Of a stretch of DNA of 64,000 nucleotides, positions 57,720 through 64,000 are shown one piece after another. Both the position numbers and the translations under genes were made by a program. The notes beneath the pieces were generated by a model. That model was not told the origin of the DNA and ran no database searches. It saw nothing but the letters and a program-made list of their open reading frames with translations. The stretch covers positions 186,001 through 250,000 of the forward strand of contig RSEE01000018.1 of NCBI GenBank assembly GCA_003971905.1, given 5' to 3'. This DNA comes from Moniliella sp. 'wahieum' (lineage: Eukaryota; Basidiomycota; Moniliellomycetes; Moniliellales; Moniliellaceae). How positions within the stretch are numbered: position 1 is the stretch's first letter; every line of letters starts with the position of its first letter.

Positions 57720-58717
57720 CAAACCGAACCTGTACCTATATACATCGTCCCCCCCTACTTGTTTTGTACTTGCCCCATGGTTATTGGCATGATGATTCCA
57801 CACCTTCAGTAGATAGATGGTATGCCTCAGAATGACAGAGTGAGATTGGGTCAGGTGCCACTAGGCGGGAACGCGTCGCACGCCCTTACGAACCAACCCG
57901 GCACAGAGGAGGGACACATCGGTCAGAGGGCAGGGGGGGATGCATTTTGAGATAGAAAATTGTCGAGCAGAGCCAGGCCACGGAGGCCAAGGGGGATGGA
58001 CCAGCAAGGAGAAAAGGGGAGAACCGAAAAGCAAAAAAGAGATGGAGCATGGGTATGCTGAGATCAAAGCAAAAGCTAGTGGAGAGATGAACGAGTGTGT
58101 GACCAGCGACAGGCTGGAGAAGAGAGCAAACTATACGTTTCCCTTAGTCCTTGGCCACAGGCCAGGGTGTGATAAGGATGGGTGTAGCCGCTGAACGAAA
58201 AGCCTCATGAGGGAGGGAAGAATGCAAGACAAGCAAGCCTTCGCCCCGGAAATTGCCAGTCAGGCAGAAGGACGTGATTGCAACTACCTCAAGCGGAGGG
58301 GGAGGCACAATCGAAAGGCATTGCGAACCTAGAAAGTGGCGAGAACAAGAAACGAAATGTGTGGCCCGTCAAACTCTGCTCCTCACACTGAAAAGCGAGT
58401 ACGAGGCATGCTGGAAAAGAATAAGGGGGTCGTCCGTAGCAGAGCAACACAAATAACAGCGGCTAGGAATTGTAGCATTGTCGAGCGATGATGAGGCAGC
58501 GGATGCGGTGCATGCTGCCAGACAGGACAGACAATGAAAGAAGAGGAGAGGGGCCAGCCCTGGCACCGAGAGTTGGGGAAACGGAGAAGTGGGCCAAGCC
58601 CCTTTTCGGCCGAAAGAGATATTGAGAAAGCGAACAAAGAGCGAGCAACGGTCTGAAGATAGGAGGGCGATCAAACCCGCTGCGCTAGACGGGCTGGGAG
58701 AGAACGGGGTTTGGGCT
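57720..58717. other. Spacer between convergent genes, no gene seen
   Basis: Between the SYF2 stop and the stop of the casein kinase gene. An open frame continues beyond the kinase stop in another frame down to 58369, but it is a read-through artefact (see rejected items). Nothing else recognisable. Confidence 0.55.
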
Positions 58718-60058
58718 TTAAGCAGCGCAGCCACACGTAAGGAATTTGATGAAGCCGGACGACTTGGGCGGTGCCTCGGCGGCAGGCACTCCTCCTGGAG
58801 GAAGTGTGCGCCTTTTCCCATCGTGCCCTCGGTTCCCGGGGGAGGACCAGGCGTGGCTGGAGCATGCGAGTCCCGCATCGTTCCATCATGCAGCGCAATG
58901 TTGCTAGCTGTGGGCGCGCCCAGCCCAGCAGAGGCAGTAGCAGGGGCGCCATCGGCAGGACGACGGCCACGGGAGCGGGGATCTTGACCCCACTGGTCGC
59001 CCGACAGACCTTGTGGCCGAGCAGCGGCAGCAGAAGGGCCTGTGGTGGCGGTGCGGGGGGAAACAGGAACTGCAGCAGGCGCCGGGGTTGCAGCGGGACC
59101 AGGGGTGGAATGAGACGAGCGAGCGTCCCAGCCTTGTCCGCCGTGGAGCAGCATCCAATCGTACTGTTGGTCCTCCACCTCGCCCTGGTGCTTCAGCACT
59201 TTGGCGAAAAGCTCCCGCAAAAAGTCGTAGTCGGGTTCCTCATCAAAGCCAAGCTTACGAACGTAGTTGAGGTAGATGGAAAACTCCTCAGGGAAGCCAT
59301 CACAAAGATCCTTGATGGGAGTGGTTTGCTTCTTTTCTCCAATCTTCTCATAACGTTGCTTGTTAGTGTTGGCTTTGAGGCCCTGCCACGGCAGAGCGCC
59401 GCGGAGAAAGTACATAAACACGTGACCCAGCGACTCGAGGTCATCGCGGCGCGACTGCTCGCGGCCCAAGTGGGTGTTGATGGACATGTACCGAGCTGTG
59501 CCCGAAAGCGACTTGCGCTCGCGATAGGGGATGTGCACCTTGGTCTTGGGGTCTCGATAGAGTTGGCCATGCCCAGATCAATGATATGGATAACATTGGC
59601 GTTGCGGGTGCCCGGACGGCCGATGAGGAAGTTGTCAGGTTTGATGTCGCGGTAGATGAGGTTCTTTTCGTGCACGGTCTGCACCCGTGTAATCATCTGG
59701 CGGGCGGTCATGCACACTGTCTTGACAGAAAATTGCGGCCACACATGTCGAACAGGTCCTCGAGCGACGGGCCGAGCAGGTCAATGACGAGAATGTTGTG
59801 CAACCCCTCCTGGCCAAAGTAGTACACCTGCGGCACGCCGAGACAGCCCGAAAGGATCTTGTACGAACGATACTCGTCGCGCAGCTGGGGCGCATCGCTC
59901 TTGCGCGGCTCGAACTTGATGGCGACTGTCTGGCTGTTGAGCAGGTTGGTGCCCTCAAAGATGACGCCAAACGAGCCCTCGCCAATCTTGCGTCCGACGC
60001 GGTAGTGGACTCCGACGACGCTTGTCGTGGCTCCGGAATAGCCCGCGTGCGACGTCAT
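58718..60058 (-). CDS. Casein kinase I, Yck-type plasma-membrane isoform
   Basis: Ser/Thr kinase of the CK1 family; fungal Yck proteins act at the plasma membrane in nutrient sensing, endocytosis and polarity. The ATG at 60058 starts [20 protein letters not shown]. Kinase landmarks: [15 protein letters not shown] (Gly loop), TVAIKFE (Lys), [32 protein letters not shown] (catalytic loop), IHIIDLGMA (DFG equivalent), the CK1 signature [54 protein letters not shown] and FDWMLL-type end [15 protein letters not shown] Pro/Ala/Ser/Thr-rich tail ends [14 protein letters not shown] with TAA at 58718; the CGC pair is a palmitoylation-type anchor as in Yck1/2, placing it at the membrane. Frame changes at AAAA 59729-59732 (TTTT on the sense strand), near 59567 and once in the tail near 58800. 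About 445 residues. High confidence in family and subtype. Confidence 0.94.
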
Positions 60059-61780
60059 GGGGAACAAGGCGGATGGAGAGGACGGGCGCGGGAGAGGGTG
60101 GTGGGGGGGGAGGGGCGTCAGATGGTGGGCTGGATCTGCATCAGCGATGAACGCCAGCGCGGCTGCGGTAGAACCGATGGCCTGCAATTGAAACTGGATC
60201 GCCGGGTGGTGCCAGCCAGGCCAGCCAGGACCACCCGCTGCCCCTGTGCCCGCCCGGCGCCCCCGTCCGCGCCACCCGGCAGCGCCTCAGCCTGCCTCGC
60301 CCCGCACAGCGCCAGTCTCCGCCGCTGCTCCACGCTCCCCCGCGGGTGGGACGGTGAGCAGACCGCCCCTGCCGTGTTTTCCTGCATCCCGCCCGCCCGC
60401 GCACCACGCATCAGGCGACACGTGCCATGTATCATGCATCCACATCACGCATTGTCATCCATCGGGCGCGTTGGTACACGCAGCTCGGCGGCCGTGTGCG
60501 CAGATGCCCCCAAGCCATCACACTGCAGTCACCTGCATCACCATGCTGATCCGCTGGGGCAAATCATCCTCCCTCCCACCAGCTGGTGGGCCTCCTGGTG
60601 GTTGGACACCCGGCCGGGTGGAGAACCATCGGCATCTCGACCACCAGCCACCGGCCGTTTGACCTGAGCCCTCCGTCACTCTTTTTAACCTCGGACGTGT
60701 CTAAACACCGCATGGGATGGATGAGGGCGTAGTAGAGCATAATTTTTCTCTTGGACAGAGACACTTTTCCAGCCCGTTGTGGCATGTGCCGATGAGTGAT
60801 GACTGTTTGCGTTGGGAAGAGGGGAAGACTTTTTCTTTCGGTCTATAGGCACAGCTCGTTCGAAATAGTTGACAGCTTACAACTCAACAACCGCTAGGGT
60901 GCTCAGGCGCTTCTAGAGCAAAAAAGGCACTTTAACAATTAACGAGTGTGAGGACGAGATGTCGCACCAACGCTTGTGCCTACTAAAAAGCTCGCTTATC
61001 CTCTGGTGTGCTGTTAGGGGATTGTGATACTCTATCACGAGTCATCGACTGCATCGGTCACGCCACTGGTAAGCGGAAGCCATCTCGACTTTCCGCCCAT
61101 GCGCGTGCGCAGCATTAGCTGCGCGCGCGCCTCCTTTCCCTCTTTCCTCTTCTCCCTGTTGCATTGAAGATTGGACTAGCGTCAGGAGCTTACAAGAAGC
61201 TATCTCTGACTGTTCCCATCTCTTTCGTGCACAGTTTACTCTGTTGCACTAGTCCTTGGTCCATTGGAAGCTCGTAGCTATCCCGGCGTTAACGGACGAC
61301 AGCTTTCCAAGCGATCTCCAGTGACCGACTCGTCCTCACCCATCGATCGCTCCGCATGTACCTCTCGTGCCTTGCCCATTCTTACATGTGCTAGCTATTA
61401 ACTCGGGCCAGATATAGCTTGCCCAGACTGACACGCACTGGGGCGCAGCGGGCAGCCCGCGCGTGCGCGCGCGGCCTTCCCTTCCCGTCCTTTTCTCCCT
61501 CCTGTGTCGTGACCACCACCCACGTCCTCTTCGCTCCACTCAATACTTCCGTAGGCCTTACCGCTCATAACATCTGGTCTGATACTCATGACGCCAGCCG
61601 AGAGTGTGTTGCTAATGTTAAAGTCCCCGGCCAAAAATCCCAGAGGATCCCCGGGTGCTCCCGCACACGTGTGTCACATGCCGTTGATTGCCATTGACTC
61701 GAACGTGTGTGGGTGCCTATTTGAAAATTTGAGCAGCCAAGCCCTTGGTCGTTTGTGAGCGAAAGCTCCCTTCTTGAATT
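60059..61780. other. Spacer upstream of the kinase gene, no gene seen
   Basis: Two similar segments, GC-alternating runs of GCGCGTGCGC type followed by CCTTCCCTTTCC/TTTTCTCCCT tracts, occur at about 61107-61165 and 61453-61506 and suggest an old local duplication. No coding frame is convincing. The LINE begins (3' end) at about 61781. Confidence 0.45.
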
Positions 61781-61871
61781 CATATCATTGACAGAGCTTA
61801 AGGCTGGGACAGGGGGAACGCTACGTCTAAACCGAACCGTTCATCTTGCGGGGTTACTTGGAAGCGCCACC
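61781..61871 (-). repeat. 3' untranslated segment of the LINE, repeated at 23542-23645
   Basis: Begins about 47 bp past the LINE stop codon and matches the solitary copy near BCP1 over about 90 bp in the same orientation. It ends at the inferred 3' terminus of the element. No poly(A) or poly(T) tract is seen at that end in either copy, unlike L1-type LINEs. Confidence 0.65.
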
Positions 61872-64000
61872 AAGATTAAGGGACCAGGGGGATCGCCAGG
61901 ATATCAGGACCCCGGGCTCACGCCATCCGGTCCCGTACCCTAGGAAGCGCGTGTGGACACGAGGAACGTGGTTGACATACGAGCGAGGAACCATTTCCAC
62001 TGAGACTTAGTAGCCAACTCCTTCCAATGCGCAAACAACTGCCCGCCGTCTTGGTGCCGTAGTATCCTCGCGTCTCGTCAAACCAGGGGGAAAAACGGTT
62101 CTTGAGTGCGTCCCTGGTACTTGGCGTTCTTGTCGCATTCTGCTTGTTCAAGCAGCCGAAGCAGTTCCTTCTCCCGGCGTTCCAAAGGCGACGCAGTGCT
62201 CTCATGCACCACCCGCCGGTACGCGTTCTGCGCCTCCTGCGATCCCGTGTCGCGCAGCGTGTGGTCTACCTCCATTCCGGTTCCTCCCAGTGCTCCGGGC
62301 CCCATCACACGGTAATCGTGCGCTGTGCCTTCCGTCCGCGCCTCGTCCCCTCCTCTTCCTCCACCATAGGTTCGTTGTGGACGTGGGTGTCGGGGATGGA
62401 GCGGAGGAGCTGAGAATGGGCCTCCCGCCTGCCTCATGCAACGCACCAAACTTGGCCTGGGTGCGGGTGCAGGACATGATGTGTTCCAGCGAGGACATGA
62501 CGCCGCACTTGCACATGCTGCGCGTGGTGCGGCACAGCGTGCGGAGCTGGAGACCAACCTGACCTGCTGGTCAGAGAGCTTGAGGTACGGGACGGATGGA
62601 ATGGCGGAGAGCCAGTTGTGGCTCAGCGGGTTGCTGTGCTCAACCACATGGCGACCGTCGGCATCGTCCAGCTTCTGGAGCAGCTCCTGTCCTGTCGACT
62701 TTGCTCCCACATCTCGCGGCAGCGCTGGCGTTGCTTCGTAAATGCGTTGGCCCTTGCCGTTTGCGGTCCCGAACGGTCAACATAAGTGGTAATGAGATAG
62801 TCGTTGACCTCGTTGGCCGCGGCACGGGCGTGGGGCGCGATATACGAGTAAAGCGGGCTGCCACATCCTCCCAGCCGAAGAGGCAGGCTCATGCATGTCG
62901 AAGTGGTCGTCCTTGGTACCTTGGGGGTCCTCGTCGCCCCGGATCCGTCTGAACTCCGTACAGATGAAGGCATCAATCTCGGCCAGCACGTCGTCTAGCT
63001 CTCCTTCCATCTGCATGGTGCGGAGCAGGTGGCGCAGCTTGGTCTGAGTGCTGAGCCGCCATAGTAAGAGGCGTCCCTGGCGGGTGATGCCATCAAACTT
63101 AGGCATGTTTCTCCCTCAGACTGGCCAGTTGGGCCCGGAGCCACGATCGACGACAGTCTACCCCTCCCACACAAGTGCCAACCTGCAGACCATCCCCCCC
63201 GAATCTGGTCCCGGTCCCGCTCGACACACTTACGCAGGTTGAGCTTGAGGCCTGACGCGTCGTCTTCCAAAAGCTCCGCGGCTAGGCCGGTAATGCCTGG
63301 CCCTGGACCGAAAATCGTAATGTCGTCCAGGTATGCCATCACCAGGTGCCCCGGCGGCAGGTCCTGTTCCAGTTTCTCCAGCGTGGGCGCACTGCAATGG
63401 AGAAGAAAAAGGGGGCGAGGGGTCGCCCTGCCGTACGCCCTCTGCCGACAGGACGTTGGTCTCATTTCCCCGCCCGACGCGACCCAGAGCTGGGTGGGGG
63501 AACCATAGATCCATCGGCCCAAGGTGAGGAGATGGGGGGCGTAGGCATGGACGCCTTGGCGAGTGTGCGACGGGCGCACAGTGTTGAAGGCGTTGGTAAG
63601 TCGAGCATGGCGACGTGGCTGAAGTCGCCCATTCCGCATCGTTCTCCCCGCCTGGCGCTGTCATGCGCTCGACCATCCGTACGATAGGCTCCACCCCGTT
63701 TTGCGGCTACTTCTACCCCAACTGGGTGGGAGAAGCCAGCGTTGGGGGCGATCGCTCGAGCGATGGCCTTGGCGCACAGGCGGTAGATCAGCTCCCCGCA
63801 GGCGATGGGGCGGATGCCTCCCGATGCCTTCTCCAGGGGGGTAAGGCGGAGGCCAACAGGAGCTCGCGTCCTGGGGCAGTGCCGTGGTAAATGCTCTTGG
63901 TGAGGGCGGTGAGAAAGCGACGAAGCGCTTGCATTCAAGGGCCGTTCTTAGGAGGGCTGGGTCCACCCGGATAGACCTGCCCCAACGTCGATTCTGAACG
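61781..64000 (-). mobile_element. Non-LTR retrotransposon (LINE), 5' part off the window
   Basis: Minus-strand element: reverse transcriptase, C-terminal region and 3' untranslated region are inside, the 5' end lies beyond 64000. RT landmarks from right to left: LTPLEKASGGIRPIACGELI and YRLCAKAIARAI (about 63760-63850), MLDL with LTNAFNTVR (motif A Asp, about 63580-63610), SAEGVRQGDP (about 63430-63460), MAYLDDITIFGPG (motif C, 63310-63340), GLKLNLRKCVE, then thumb phrase LPLRLGGCGSPL (about 62850-62890) and LSHNWLSAIPSVPYLKLSDQ. A Cys/His cluster CKCGVMSSLEHIMSC (about 62470-62515) is followed by MEVDHTLRD, NAKYQGRTQEPFFPLV and DETRGYYGTK, which resemble the C-terminal restriction-like endonuclease region of R2/CRE-type LINEs rather than AP-endonuclease LINEs. 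The coding part ends in TGA at 61918. Reading frame is lost at many points, so this copy is either inactive or affected by the same sequence errors as its neighbours. Clade assignment is tentative. Confidence 0.82.

Noticed and set aside
58369-58717. Continuation of the casein kinase frame to a stop at 58369
   Set aside because: A neighbouring frame gives [14 protein letters not shown] and a stop at 58718, the palmitoylation-type end expected for Yck kinases. The longer frame lacks family similarity after the Pro/Ser-rich tail.
27181-60058. The frame breaks read as mass pseudogenisation of this region
   Set aside because: The broken genes include essential functions (ATM1, GET1, BCP1, ThrRS, BDP1), their motifs and catalytic residues are intact, and many breaks sit at homopolymers, so sequence error is the better explanation except possibly for Hsp70 and the LINE.

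Overview
The window reads as nuclear DNA of a basidiomycete fungus, most likely a smut-type yeast or plant associate (Ustilaginomycotina). That placement is an inference. It rests on GC-rich coding DNA, short introns (57-115 bp) with CTRAC-like branch points, a fungal gene set (OCH1-type mannosyltransferase, palmitoylated Yck-type casein kinase, ThrE/Prm10-type membrane protein, DUF7137 protein, GET1, BCP1, SYF2, BDP1), and gene-poor spacers full of short dispersed motifs such as TTCAAGCTTC and CACTAGT. No prokaryotic operon, CRISPR array, tRNA or rRNA gene was recognised.

Layout. 0-1.4 kb: 5' part of a Ser/Pro-rich protein gene on the minus strand, running off the left edge. 1.4-6.4 kb: no convincing gene. 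6.4-8.3 kb (+): OCH1-like alpha-1,6-mannosyltransferase. 10.1-10.7 kb (-): small four-helix membrane protein. 10.7-15.4 kb: repeats and two weak gene candidates. 15.4-19.0 kb (-): ThrE/Prm10-family protein. 19-22.4 kb: repeat-rich spacer. 22.4-23.3 kb (-): BCP1. 24.35-26.1 kb (-): beta-propeller-like protein. 27.2-29.5 kb (-): mitochondrial ATM1-type ABC exporter. 30.2-32.9 kb (-): mitochondrial threonyl-tRNA synthetase. 35.2-40.0 kb (+): very long disordered Ser/Pro-rich protein with a conserved N-terminal block. 42.1-44.0 kb (+): divergent Hsp70. 45.7-47.4 kb (-): secreted beta-N-acetylhexosaminidase. 48.3-51.2 kb (+): TFIIIB subunit BDP1. 51.45-53.1 kb (-): GLTSCR1-domain protein. 53.3-54.1 kb (-): GET1. 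54.9-55.5 kb (+): DUF7137 secreted protein. 57.0-57.7 kb (+): SYF2. 58.7-60.1 kb (-): Yck-type casein kinase I. 61.8-64.0 kb (-): non-LTR retrotransposon (LINE), cut by the right edge.

The genes are ordinary housekeeping and surface functions with no obvious shared pathway: glycosylation and wall turnover (OCH1, hexosaminidase), tail-anchored protein insertion (GET1), mitochondrial Fe-S export and translation (ATM1, ThrRS), Pol III transcription (BDP1), splicing (SYF2), ribosome and nuclear export (BCP1), chromatin (GLTSCR1 domain) and signalling (CK1).

A caution applies to every coding call. Nearly all conserved genes change reading frame one or more times at places where the protein family has no intron, and most of these places are short homopolymers missing one base. 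I read this mainly as consensus or assembly error rather than mass pseudogenisation, so the coordinates give the whole gene span, not clean open frames. I found no clear new multi-gene system. The best leads are a LINE whose 3' end recurs as a solitary copy in the BCP1 promoter, a mitochondrial ThrRS whose editing domain has lost its metal/catalytic residues, an Hsp70 with an RG-rich tail instead of EEVD, and a strong GTRCGT 5' splice-site preference.
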